Of a stretch of DNA of 64,000 bases, positions 11,084 to 21,954 are shown in pieces; positions within the stretch are counted from its first letter, which is position 1; each line of letters opens with the position of its first letter. The stretch comes from Myrica gale (Eukaryota; Streptophyta; Magnoliopsida; Fagales; Myricaceae): NCBI GenBank assembly GCA_963930655.1, contig OZ005611.1, positions 6,641,501-6,705,500 of the forward strand, written 5' to 3'. A program made the translations under genes and the position numbers. The notes under the pieces are model-generated. The model was not told where the DNA came from, did no database searches, and saw only the letters and a list, made by a program, of their open reading frames with translations.

Positions 11084-11534
11084 ATGGATACAATGGGACG
11101 AGGTTCTGCGGTTTGCACTGACACGTGTGCTGTAACTGTTCTGTTCCCTGCCCCGGCGGTGTAGCCTGTAGGTCAGTCGGTGTTCCATATTCCTCTTTAC
11201 TCTTTCTATTTTCTTTTCTAATTGTTTTTTTTTCTTCTTCTCAAGTCTGTTCGAATGCTATCCCATGGTCATGGGTGGGGTTTTGAAGCATTGTGAATCG
11301 AAACTTGTTGCAGTTGATGAGAAAAATGCTATAACATTGTGATGTCATGAACAGGTGCACACCCACGAGTGTGGGATATATACCACAGCCGGAGATGAGC
11401 ATATGACATGCTCATGCGGCAACCACTGTGGCTGCAATCCGTGCGTGTGCCCTAAGAGCACGGAGATTACCGGTTCGGGCAAGACCTTCTGCAAGTGTGG
11501 TGATGGATGCACATGTGCGACTTGCCAATCCTGA
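11084..11534 (+). pseudogene. Frameshifted type 4 metallothionein duplicate
   Basis: Two blocks match the intact gene at 9196-9557: 11084-11171 (N-terminal Cys cluster, ending at a GT splice donor like its paralogue) and 11355-11534 (middle and C-terminal clusters, after an AACAG acceptor, ending TGA). The first block starts MDTMGRGSAVCTDTC, but about five extra bases near TGTGC move the rest of the cluster (CNCSVPCPGG) into another frame, and the ATG frame stops at a TAG. The second block's Cys-rich frame (MTCSCGNHCGCNPC) is also out of phase with the conserved junction. Without changes to two places no full-length product can be made. The strongly preserved Cys pattern suggests recent loss. 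An unannotated splice variant is the main alternative. Confidence 0.75.
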
Positions 11535-11680
11535 GGACAGTCGCTAAGATGTAGCAAATATGTTGGCATCATATGGTTATATGGATCACATCGATATGCA
11601 AGTGCGAGTGTACGTGCTGGTGGTGTACCCAGACTTGTGTTTTAAAATGTTCCTCTGCTTTACTTTCTGCCTCGTGCTAT

Positions 11681-12039
11681 GGTAGGTAATGATGGAGAAT
11701 TCTTAGTCCCCTTCATCCGAGTCACTCAGATCAGAAAGGTCGACATAATCATTTGAATTTGGGTGATCCATTGATGACCCCCGCCTTCAATTATTACCAC
11801 CTTCAAGTGGTGACAATACTAAGAAACATTAGCTCCAGGATAATTTGATCGTGGCTTATAGCCTTGGTGACAATAAATTTGGAGCTAAAGTTCTGAGTGC
11901 GGGTGACAATAAACTTGGAGGTGTTAATTGAAGTTCAGGGTCATCACTGGATCACCCCAAACTCAAATGATTATGTCAACCTTTTTGATCTGAGTGACTA
12001 TGATGAAGAGCACTAGGAACTCACCATCATTACTTACCG
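11681..12039. repeat. Foldback repeat with arms of about 120 bp
   Basis: Left arm from GGTAGGTAATGATGG is matched in reverse complement by the right arm ending CCATCATTACTTACC. Blocks such as GTCACTCAGATCA and GACATAATCATTTGA are conserved in both arms. The centre includes short repeats (GGTGACAATAAA twice). No coding content or clear target-site duplication was seen. It lies just downstream of the metallothionein pseudogene. Confidence 0.75.
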
Positions 12040-12591
12040 GAGCTTGTTTCTTTTTTTCTTTACATTTTCTAGTATATATGTAGAAGGCAGTTTGATGCTC
12101 TTTTGTATTAAACATTATGAATACAAGGTTTTGTTCGTGTTGTGTATTTAAAAAAATCATTGCTTTAATGATCTTTCTCTTGATCGCGGCCTGCATTATT
12201 ATAAGATAGCGTTAGAGATATTCACGGTTCAAGCTGTTACAACTTCAGTTCACGATATGAACTTTTAATTAAGGGAAACTTGAAAGCAAAAAAAAAGCTG
12301 AATATTTTTATTTCACGCTTTGGATACATGTGAGACTTTATGGCAAGTTTAAATAGTAACAGCCACAGTGAACACGATAAAATCAGTTCAGTTGCTCACT
12401 GGTTTCGAACCCCCCTCATGGAATTTGTACTAATTTGTAGCGGAAACTTTCTGGTGAAACAATGGGGGGCGAAGAAATCATGCACACTACGAGGCACAGT
12501 TCACGTGCTATTTATAAGCCTATATATCTTGTCACAGAAGAAAACTTACCTGTGAGCTGAACTTTATACTCTTAGACAGATTAGCCAAAGC

Positions 12592-12807
12592 TGCTTAAGA
12601 GAGAGAACAAAGAGATGAATTCCTGAAATATTCTATCGCACCTTTGGTATTATGAAGGAAAAGTCTTTATATAGAATACAAGCTAAGTGGTCCAGTTTAG
12701 CAAAGCTCTAACAGAAAATAACTCGGTTTATTCTATTGCTATACAACTAAAACAATAGAAAAACTAAGTTGTTATTCTTCTATACTGGATATTCCGATAA
12801 CTCAACA
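12592..12807 (-). repeat. Copia 3' LTR (left copy)
   Basis: It is 216 bp, starting TGCTTAAG and ending ACTCAACA on the + strand, and pairs with 17130-17344. It contains a TATATAG box-like sequence and several substitutions relative to its partner. Confidence 0.88.
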
Positions 12808-13042
12808 CTCCCCCCTCAAGATAGAGTATGAGGATATCTATCACTCCCATCTTGGACAACAAGTAATATAACTGAGAAATGCCGAGTTGCTTGATGAATA
12901 TATCACTAATCTGGTGGGAAATAGAGACTGTGAGTGGATGAACTAGCTTGCTTTGAATCTTCTCACACACAAAGTGGCAATCCAAGTCTATATGCTTGGT
13001 GCATTCATGGAAAATTGGATTTGCAACTATGCGAAGAACTGT

Positions 13043-13992
13043 CTAGTTGTCACAAAAGAGTAATGTTGGTCGATCATGAGGTAATTGCAACTCAGCAAGC
13101 AAATAAACCAACCATTGAAGCTCACAACATGTAGCAACCATGTCTCGGTACTCAAATTCATCTGAGGAACGAGAAATGGTGGTTTGCTTTTTACACTTCC
13201 ATGAGATAAGAGAAGTGTCAAAGAAGATGCAAAAACCAGTGAGAGACTTGCGGGTATCGGGATAGCCAGCCCAATCATAGTCATAAAAGGCTTTGAGGTG
13301 CAGCCATGAAGTGGAGGAGCAATAAAGACTTTGACCAGGATTGGATTTTAAGTACCTGAGTACTCTGTGTCTAGCAGCAAGGAGAGGAGCTCGAGCTTTT
13401 TTCATGTATTGAGTGGGAATATGGACTAAATGAGAGAGATTAGGTCTGGTTAATGTAAGGTAGAGTAACCTGCCAATTAACCAACGATAGATGGAAGGAT
13501 CTGGTAAGAGTTTTCTATCAGAAACTGACAGCTTGTGGTGTTGTCCAAGAGGGGGTTTTGCAGTTGTGCAACCCAAGTAACCCGAGTCTTCAAGTAAATC
13601 CCAAGTGTATTTTCTTTGACAAATGAAAATTCCTTTGGAAGAAGGAGCAATCTCAATACCAAGAAAGAACTTGGGAACCCCAAGATCTTTGATCTTAAAC
13701 TCCTGATCCAGCAAGTCTTTAATGACAAAAAAATATGGCATATCAGTGTTAGCTATAAGGATATCGTCCACATAGACCAATAAAGCCATAAAGTGAAAAC
13801 CATAGAGTTTAGTAAAGAGAGAATAATCTGACTTGCATTGAACAAAACCATGGGAGAGAAAAAATGTAGAAAGCAGAGAAAACTACTGCCTAGAGGCTTG
13901 TTTAAACCCATAAAGTGATTTTTGAAGCTTACACACTTTGCTGGAATCAACCGAATGATAACCTTGAGGAAGGTGCATGTAGACCTCTTCAT
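13043..13992 (-). pseudogene. Copia reverse transcriptase and RNase H remnant
   Basis: The block at 13753-13992 carries the thumb-side [17 protein letters not shown] signature in a shifted frame. The block at 13043-13789 carries the catalytic YVDDILIA motif, then GVPKFFLGIEIA and the RNase H segment DWAGYPDTRKSLTGFCIF with LFCDN at its end. At least one frameshift separates them, so the polymerase cannot be made intact. Confidence 0.88.
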
Positions 13993-14450
13993 TTAAATAT
14001 CTAAGAAGGAAAGTGTTGTTAATGTCAAGTTGATACAAAAATCAGCTGTTTGCAGCAGCTAAAACAAGTTACAACCTAACTGTAAGTAAACTTTTCAACA
14101 TGGGAAAAAAATGTCAATGTAGTCAAGCCTTTCAACTTGAGTATATCCCTTTGCTATAAGTCGAGCCTTGAACCTCTCAATGGAGCCATCAATCTTGTAT
14201 TTTATCCTATAAAATCACTTATAACCTATGGCCTCCTTACTAGGAGGAAGATTAACCAAGGTCCAAGTTTTAGTTTATTTAAGAGCATGTAATTCAGTTG
14301 TCATTGCCTCACACCATTAAGGAACTTTGGAAGCTTGAAAGTAGTTCTTAGGTTCGGATGTAGTAGAGATGGATAAGATGAAATGGCGATGTTTAGGAGA
14401 AAAATGAGTGTAAGACAAATTATCAGAAATTGGGTAAGGTTGGCAAGCCT

Positions 14451-15338
14451 TTACAAGACCTGTTTCTTTAGAAAGATTTTGACAGAATAAGAAGATAAAA
14501 TATTACAATGGTAATATTGTAAGTAAGATGGAGCTTGACGTATCCTATTGGACTGTATAGGAGTAAAAGCACTAGGAGTAGGCAGAGGTGGAAAATCAGT
14601 GGAATTAAAAGGTGAATCATCATGATCAGGTGAAGACGTAACAGAAGTAGAAAAATATGGAGGTAAAGAAACAACAACAGGAAGGGTAGGATCATTTGGA
14701 GGAGAAACTGGTGAGGGAAAAGAAAGAGATTTAAAAGGAAATATGTTTTCATAAAAAAACAACGTCATGGGAAAAGAAAATGGAATGAGAATGAAGGTCA
14801 TAAAGACGATATCCTTTGACATTAGAAGGATATCCAAGAAAAATGCATTGCCTAGCTCTAGGATCAAATTTATGGCAATTATGGTTTAGAGTAGAAGCAT
14901 AGGACAAGCAATCAAAGACTCTAAATTTAGAGTAATCTGGTGGAGTATGGAAAAGACATTCAAAAGGGGACTTATTTTTCAGAAGAGGAGTAGGTGTTCG
15001 ATTGATGAGAAAAACGGCTGTAAGAACACATTCTTCCCAAAATTTTAAAGGAAGATGTGCATAGTTTGATGGCAAATGACTTTAGAGGAGTAAAATTCAG
15101 ATATAGAAAATTCAGGTCCATTATTAGTACGTATGGTCTTGACTTTGGACTTGAATTGAATCTCAATAGTTTGAACAAAAGAGATAAGGACAGATTGTGT
15201 ATCAAACTTGTGTTTCATTAGAAAAATCCAAGTACATTTAGAAAAATCATCAACAATGGTTTGAAAGTATTGAGAACCATTTAATGATTTTGTAGAAAGG
15301 AGACCCCATATATCACAATAGATAAGATAAAAAAACAC
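14451..15338 (-). pseudogene. Copia integrase remnant
   Basis: The block 15045-15338 has DIWGLLSTKSLNGSQYFQTIVDDFSKCTWIF and TIRTNNGPEF, the integrase core. The block 14749-15075 continues with ALLINRTPTPLL-type and CIFLGYPSNVKGYRLYD-type sequence. 14451-14867 is the low-complexity linker before the polymerase. Frames are broken between blocks. Confidence 0.85.
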
Positions 15339-15661
15339 ATGAGGAAGCAGTAGTACTAAGAGGAAAATTTAATCGAGATTTTTTTGAATTAATAAAAGGA
15401 AATGCTTTATGTAACAACTGAATTCGATCAAATGGAACATGACCTAAACGACAATGTCAAAGATCATTTATAGTGTCTTCAACAAAAGCTAGAATTATTG
15501 GAAGCTAAAGCAAAAACAATAGATGTTGAAATTGGAGCTGGAGAGGAATTTTGTACAAGATGGTACAAACATTTTCTCTCCTTACAAAGCCCAATCGCCT
15601 TCCAAGAAGACACGTCCTAAATTAAGCAATGGCCAGAGATCATGATAAGGCAATAGGCAGA

Positions 15662-16946
15662 TCATTTTGTTAATTGACTAATAGAGATGAGGCTAAAATG
15701 AAAAGATGGTACACATAACACCTTGGTTAACAACAAAGTGGAAGTAAGTTGTACAAAATCGATGTGAGTAACGATCACAAAACTACAATTTGACAATTGA
15801 ACTTTGGAATTAATGGTTGAAGAAATATTGGTAAAGAAGCTTGGTGAACAGATTATATGGTCAGTTGCACTATAATCTAAGATCTGTGGAACAATAATAG
15901 TTTTGATGCTGAAAACAGAAGAATTTTGTGGAGATAAAACAAAGCAAGTGGTAGTAATTATACCTGTTGTGTTTATGAGAGAATCTGTGGAATTGGAGGT
16001 CGAAGGAACAAATGCGTGGATCATATTTGCATGATAAGGTGTGGGCTGATGTCCATGAATCTGAAGCAATTGAAGAAGTTGTTCACACTGCTCTTGAGAA
16101 ATAGGAAATTGAAGCTGTCGAGAATTTTCATCACCATTCACAAAAGAATTCTCAGAGAAACCAATAGTTTGGTTAGCACTTGATTTTGAATTTTGTTGGA
16201 AATGGCCAGGCTTATACCCCGATGGATATTCATGCAATTATAACATTTATCCACAACATGCTCAGTCATTCCACAATGACTGGAGATTGGCCGATTTTGC
16301 TTAGGACAACCAGATTTTCCTCGAAACTGTGATGATGTATTGAACCTACTTAGCAAAGCAATAGCATCCGAATCAGTTTCTGTTGAAATTGTATTGCCTT
16401 TTTGCCTCTCTTGAGTAAGAATCATAGCATAAACCTTGTTGAGTGGAGGTAAAGGATCAATTAAGAGAATATGCTCTCTTGTAGTAGAATAGGATTCATT
16501 CAATCCATTAAGGAATTGCATTATCTGCTATTGATGATAATAATCCATCAACATTTTAATCACTCCACAAGTGCAAGAAGGTTCACATTTACAGACAGGT
16601 TGGGGCTTGAAATTCATCAATTCATCCCAAAACCCTTTCATTTTCGTTAAGTAAGAACTTACTGTCATTTGACCTTGAAGCAAGATGAAATCGAACGCTG
16701 CAGCTGGAAAACACGTTGTCCATTACTCTTGGCAAAGCGTTCCTTCAATTTATCCCATATTTCTTTGGCTGAATCGATGTATAAGACTTTGCTCGCAATC
16801 TCTTTGGACAAAGAATTAACAAGCCATAACAGAACCATCAAATTGCATCGGTTCCAATGTGCTACCATAACATTGTTGGATTGTGGCTTATGCATTAATC
16901 CGTTGTCGAAGCCCAACTTATTCTTCACATTGAGAACAATAGTCAT
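15662..16946 (-). pseudogene. Copia gag and protease remnant
   Basis: The block 16665-16946 contains the gag UBN2-type signature AKEIWDKLKERF. The block 16138-16521 has QFLNGLNESYSTTREHILL and a degenerate zinc-knuckle region. The block 15662-16237 carries the aspartic protease motif in decayed form (LDYSATDHI where the family has DSG) and a C-terminal LISISQLTK. Several stops and shifts separate the blocks. Confidence 0.85.
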
Positions 16947-17129
16947 GGAACGCTTCCAAACATTAAAGCTGTCTCTACCATTCAGCTGCTGTGAGACTAG
17001 TACACTAGATGAACTATCTCCATTGCGTACGTAGGATCATCAAGAACTCTATTATTGACCATTTTTTATCGAGATCTAGGTTGAAATCTAATGCAGTGAA
17101 AGCTATATGCTTTGATACCATATTAAAAA

Positions 17130-17344
17130 TGCTGTTTGAGAGGAAGAGAGAAAACAGAGAGATGAATTCCTGAAATATTCATCGCACCTTTGTATTACGA
17201 AAGAAAAGTCTTTATATAGAATACAAGCTAAGTGGTCCAACTCAGCAAAGCTCTGACAGAAAATAACTCAGTTTATTCTATTGCAATACAACTGAAACAA
17301 CAGAGAAACTAGATCGTTATTCTTCTGTACTGGATAACTCAACA
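17130..17344 (-). repeat. Copia 5' LTR (right copy)
   Basis: It is 215 bp, starting TGCTGTTTGAG and ending ACTCAACA on the + strand. The primer-binding site lies just inside it at 17109-17120. It begins 30 bp after the TANGO2 stop codon in gene direction, so the host transcript probably reads into it. Confidence 0.88.
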
Positions 17345-17374
17345 GATTTCGCGGGACCAGCTATATTCTTACCC

Positions 17375-19581
17375 TCACTCTGTCTCTTCTATCTGGTAAG
17401 TTAGAGTTTGCTCTTTCCACAGTTCATTATCCAGATGCCTCTCATAAAAGTCTACTCCACCAGTTGTTTTCACAAACAATGCAGAGATGCTTCTAGTGCC
17501 ATAACGTCCCTATGCGGAAATGATTGAGAAACTCTGTAAGAGCAAGGATACAATATTTACTTACCCCAAAAGAAAAAAATGATGATAATATTGGGCAGAC
17601 CAGTAACTGTACTTACAAGCGGAGAGTCAGTGTCAACAAATACGGAACTTAAAGGGTATTCCCATTCTGGAGGATGTATATGAGGTAGTATGCTTTCATC
17701 GTCCTTAACTGTGTTCATCATCAGCTTTTCAACCATCTCTTTCATGGGTACTTCTTTTTCACCGTTTTTACTCAAAAGCTCTTTGAAATTAGTACACAGT
17801 CGTTCAGCCTGGAAAAGACAAGGATGATCCATACTGATTTTCTGGGGTAAACTAAGAGACGTTACACAAATGTATGTACTGGCAGTATAAATCATTAGCA
17901 TGTATACTTAAAGAGACGAACCAAATCAAGCAGGAAAACAATAACACTAGCGATGAATTTCTAAGCTGGGGAATCGGGGATGGCTCTGTGACACATTAAG
18001 TAACATGCTTTTAAGGAAACAAAGTCATGAGTAAATCAATAAGCATGCGCCCTGTGAGTTGTACTTCTAATTTCTAGCCATAACTCAGAATTGCAATCTT
18101 GCAGACCGAGGAGTGTTAACATAACGTCTTACCTTTGGCCATGGAGAGTCTAGTGTTGCATTTGTTAGCACATGCGCCCCAGGTTCCACTTTTGTAACAG
18201 AGTTGTCAACTTCTTTTGCTCTATTAGTCACATAAACCATTGTTTTGGAACCGATATCAGTTAGTATCAGGTTAAACCCATTATACTGATCCGCCTCCTT
18301 TACAACTTCTTCTGCAAATTCCGCAGGTTTCTTCTTGCTCTGTAACGGCAAATATAGAAACCTACATCAATCACTCCAGGCCCTAAAAAAGCTTTCTTGC
18401 AAAAAGAAATGAGTGTCACTCAAGCCCCGCAATCAGGGACGAATCTACGGGCCCCCCCCCCAAAGATTTTGAAAAAAAAAAATTTAGTATTAATATTTAA
18501 TATTTAAAGTGTCATAATTGTATTTTAGTGCTTATAATTGTATTCCGGCCCCCCCGAAAATTTTTTTTGCTTATAATTGTATTCCGGCCCCCTCGAAACA
18601 AATTCCTGGCTTCGTCCCTGCCCGCAATTGAAGCAGGGGTTTAAAGCACAAAATAAAAGAATCCCTAAGGTGCGGATAACTACAATCATTTAGCATCTCA
18701 CGTCCATCACGATCTCCGTGCAATCAATTAATCTAAGCACAAGGAAAGAGGAACGACATTTTTCGTTGGTCCTTGCTTCAGTGTTTCCTAATATTGTATC
18801 ATGCATTGTTGAGGCATTGGAAGGGTATGTACTGACTTCCAGGGACATAGTACATTGATCGGAGCTGCACAAACAGATGTCCCGGCAATTAAAAGAGCTC
18901 CGACAGTGCCTGGTGCTTTAGGGGCATCATGTGGCTAAGGAGTCCTCGTCCACTGATTTATAGAAGGGAAGTCCCATATGTTCGAATCATCAAGCATATA
19001 CATAGATATAGAACAACGATACTTATTCATACAGAAAAGAGACCAAACAGATAGAGTGGACTCCAGAATTTGATCAAAACTAAACGAAGTCACCTGCAAG
19101 AACCGTACTGGAAGGTCCCCTCTACTCTTGGCCTCTGGAAGCTTCTTAACTTCCCTAAAATTTGTGAGGAAAGCCACACGCCCATCCTTGCTACAAGCCA
19201 ACCATGTCCCGCCTGCCAGCTCATCTCTCCCTGCCAAAACTTGACCACCTTCCCACCATTCCAATGGCCTTGTAGGCCTTCAAAAGCCAAACCAAAACAA
19301 CTCCAAGGGTTGAGAACCTCGAAAACCTCAGAAAGATAGAAACTAAACCAGACAGACAAAATTAATCGAAAACAAAAACAATCCAAGGACAAGAATAGGA
19401 CTTCAAAAGCCAGCATGAACCTGAGAAAATTATATCAGGCAGACAAAACTAATTGAAACCAAAAGCTAAAGGAAACCCAGAAGAAGAATCGAGCTCACCG
19501 ACTGTGATATTCATCCCTGTTTTGCAAGAGAATTAGTGGGTACAGTGGGTGGGCTTGCCATAGAAACACTGCAATGCACAT
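17375..19581 (-). CDS. TANGO2 / NRDE-family protein (DUF833), five exons
   Basis: Exons on the minus strand: 19581-19499, 19277-19094, 18339-18133, 17808-17617 and 17509-17375. All junctions are GT-AG and close in phase, giving 266 residues, the normal plant length. The protein starts MCIAVFLWQAHPLYPL with the family-defining NRDE at residues 21-24, then WWEGGQVLAGRDELAGGTW, GRVAFLTNFREV, SRGDLPVRFL, EADQYNGFNLI, GAHVLTNATLDSPWPK and the C-terminal GRYGTRSISAL. Members occur in the cytoplasm and Golgi or mitochondria; the molecular role is unsettled (human TANGO2 deficiency causes metabolic crises; haem and lipid handling have been proposed). Intron 2 contains a 187-bp hAT MITE. A copia LTR starts 30 bp past the stop. 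Its divergent neighbour is the bromodomain gene; Arabidopsis At1g20680 and At1g20670 appear to be the same pair. Confidence 0.95.
18434..18620. mobile_element. Non-autonomous hAT MITE in TANGO2 intron 2
   Basis: The 187-bp element has perfect 10-bp terminal inverted repeats CAGGGACGAA / TTCGTCCCTG and an 8-bp target duplication CCCGCAAT (18426-18433 and 18621-18628), both diagnostic of the hAT superfamily. A short internal repeat, GCTTATAATTGTATTCCGGC, occurs twice. It has no coding capacity and lies between exons 2 and 3. Confidence 0.9.
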
Positions 19582-19704
19582 GTTGATTTGAGAGGAAGTG
19601 GGTAAAGATATTGTCGGGTTTCGTTTTAGCCAGCAACATTCGGTTCTCGGACGAGTATATATCCTGCAATTCGGTGACGGAGAGAGGGGTGAGAGGAGAG
19701 GTGT

Positions 19705-19803
19705 GGGTCCCGCGGTGGGACCTACACTGTCCGGTCAGGTTCTCCGCAGACGAATTGCCTGAGGAGAACCTGACCGGACAGTGTAGGTCCCACCGCGGGA
19801 CCC
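19705..19803. repeat. Perfect 41-bp inverted repeat, 17-nt loop
   Basis: Left arm 19705-19745 begins GGGTCCCGCGGTGGGACC; right arm 19763-19803 is its exact reverse complement. It lies 124 bp upstream of the TANGO2 start codon, within its likely promoter or 5' leader, and is strongly GC-rich compared with the surroundings. Confidence 0.92.
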
Positions 19804-19912
19804 ATATCCCTCCCCTCATTACCCGTGCAATTCGTTTGGGGATAACCTGCCCGGACAGTGTAGGTCCTACCGCGGGACCCACATCCCTCCCCTCATTACC
19901 CCTGCAATTCGT
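19773..19912. repeat. Direct repeat, period 77 bp
   Basis: A 63-bp block containing CCGGACAGTGTAGGTCC, CCGCGGGACCCA and CATCCCTCCCCTCATTACCC begins at 19773 and again at 19850, ending GCAATTCGT both times, with about four mismatches. The first unit also forms the right arm of the inverted repeat, so three related units exist, one of them inverted. Confidence 0.88.
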
Positions 19913-20598
19913 CCGGTCCGTTCTCTCCCACCCGCTTCGTTGCCGTATCCAGAGGTTAGTTCCTCTACGGAATTGTGGGTCCAGTACACCAGCCAGATCT
20001 TGACGTTTTGTTTTTTCGCTGTTTTTTTTTCTCCATGAGGTCCATGCTTTCAAGGATTTGATATGAAAATTTTGACGTGGAAAGTTTTATTTAGATATAA
20101 AATTAGTATTTTACATAATTTTGTCTTCAATGGTATTTTTATTATTTTACACGTGGTATAAAGAAAATATAATAATTAATTGTTTTTTAAACCGAATAAA
20201 ATAAAATATTTTGAAACTGGTAAAGATTTATTGATTTTTGTAGAGGCTTATTAGGATATTTTCTAAAAAAAAATTTGGTTTATTAAAATTTAAAGCTTGA
20301 TTTGTTTCTTGAAAAGTAATAAAACTTTTTATGTAGTCTTAAAAACTGTGTACTTTGACATCATTTTTAAGTAATTGATAAATATTTGAGAACAACTATA
20401 AAATTTATTTTACAAACAAACAATCATAAAAAGACCTGAATTTTAGACAATGTAATTTAAATGTCCAAGCTATTAATTCCCTAACATTAAGTTTTAGAGT
20501 AACCAATGTTTAAAATTTGTGACTAAATTAGTAATTTGAACTAGTTATACCAAAAAGTTTTTTCAATATTGAATATCTTTTAGAAGTAAAAAAAAAAA

Positions 20599-20996
20599 GG
20601 ATAAATACATTTTTCGTCTATCAATTATCAAGTTTATGACACATTGCACACTAAACTACCAGTTTTGACATATTGCACTATCTAACTGTTAATTTTAGAC
20701 ATTTTACCCTCTAAACTATCAACTTTGACAGATGATACATTCAAACTACTAATATTAAACACTTTGCACCATCTATTTGACAATAATACCTTCAAAAAAT
20801 TAATAAATTTACAACAATGTTTTCAATATATGTAAAATGGGTTAAAGACATTATGGTCATTTTATTCTAACAATTTGACAAATGGTACAATGTGTCTAAA
20901 ATTGTTAGTTAGAGAGTGTAATGTGTCAAAACTGGTAGTCTATGGTGCAAAGTGCAAAACCTATGATAATTTGTGGGTGGAAAATATATTTTTTCC
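20599..20996. mobile_element. Foldback element related to the one at 3361-3911
   Basis: The arms start GGATAAATACATTTTTC and end AAAATATATTTTTTCC. Internal ACTACCAGTTTTGACA and GTGCAAAGTGCAAAACC blocks mirror each other and match the 3361-3911 element. A-rich flanks hide any target duplication. There is no coding capacity. Confidence 0.7.
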
Positions 20997-21005
20997 TTAA
21001 AAACA

Positions 21006-21239
21006 AGGAATAAATGCAAAAGCAGTCTCTGTGTTATACACAAAAATCGATTTAGTCACTGTGATTTGAAAAATATAAATTTAGTCTCTGTGATTTCAGA
21101 AAGTGATAAAATCAGTCTCTGATAAAGGAATAACGATAAACGAAAATATAATCACAGAGACTAAATTTATGTTTTTCATATCACGAAGACTAAATCGATT
21201 TTTGCGTACAGCACATAGACCAATTTTACCTTTATCCCT
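21006..21239. mobile_element. 234-bp foldback MITE
   Basis: The left arm includes AAAAATCGATTTAGTCACTG and TTTAGTCTCTGTGAT; the right arm has ATCACAGAGACTAAATTTAT and CTAAATCGATTTTTGCG in reverse. The arms are about 90 bp each with a short centre. No target duplication was clearly resolved. Confidence 0.7.
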
Positions 21240-21273
21240 GTGCACTCAATCTCAAGTTTAGTACCCGATATAG

Positions 21274-21449
21274 GGTGCGTTTGCACAAAAAATATCACAA
21301 TATTTTTCACAAACTTACAATAAAATACTACAATATAATCTCTCTCCCATTAAAAAATATAAAAAAATTATCTATCTCTTTCACTTTTTCACTAAACCCA
21401 ATACCAATACAAAATCCAATATCAAAATTTTTTTAACACAAATACAACC
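21274..21449 (-). mobile_element. MITE family B copy, 176 bp
   Basis: It begins GGTGCGTTTGCAC and ends CAAATACAACC, flanked by ATAG on both sides (21270-21273 and 21450-21453). The interior matches the reverse complement of 29298-29494, including CTTTCACTTTTTCACTAAAC. Confidence 0.72.
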
Positions 21450-21954
21450 ATAGTCCGAGTAGGGGTAGGCAATGTTTAAATTTTGGAGTACAGCAATATC
21501 AACGAGTTGCTTCTATAATTTATGGACAAAAAAAGTTTTTAAGTTTTCTTTGTTGAATTTCTATAGAAATAAAAAAAATATGTACTGACGCTCAGTACGT
21601 CGTATCAAGTGCAACAAAAATAGTTCAGCCACGCGTTGAACTTGCACATTTGCAAAAGCCTATCGACAACTCCAAACATTATCCTAAAATGTTAGGACCA
21701 CATTTGTGGGTCCAAGAATTATCTGTTGATTATCATTAGTTACTTTTTTTTGTAAGCAATTAAGCCAACTAGTTCAATTAAGATAAAAATTAATTTAAAT
21801 AAAAGTCTTATAAAATCACATATTAGGCTAGAATTTTCGTAGATTTGGAATTTTATCTCGCTCTTATAAATGTAACTTTGATTATCAATAAATTCAACGT
21901 TTATTATAGGTTCAAGAGGTTAAGAAATAAAAATTTCAGGTTCGTAATCTAAAG

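Larger units (their letters stand above)
12592..17344 (-). mobile_element. Degenerate Ty1/copia LTR retrotransposon
   Basis: The 4.75-kb element reads right to left. LTRs are 12592-12807 and 17130-17344, both bounded TG...CA on the + strand, and differ at about twenty or more positions. The primer-binding site TGGTATCAAAGC (17109-17120, minus strand) resembles initiator tRNA-Met complement, typical of copia. A polypurine tract GAGGGGGGAG abuts the left LTR at 12808. In minus-strand order the interior encodes gag, protease, integrase, reverse transcriptase and RNase H remnants, the copia order. Stops and frameshifts break every domain. No convincing 5-bp target duplication survives (AAAGC versus GATTT), consistent with age. 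Its right end lies only 30 bp past the stop codon of the gene at 17375-19581. Confidence 0.93.

Noticed and set aside
12592-17344. A functional copia element
   Set aside because: Every domain is broken by stops or frameshifts, and the LTRs differ at about twenty or more positions.
19511-20053. Open frames of 180 and 130 residues over the repeat upstream of TANGO2
   Set aside because: They translate the GC-rich inverted and direct repeats on both strands, giving repeated GTH and RSHRGTH-like strings; no family resemblance.
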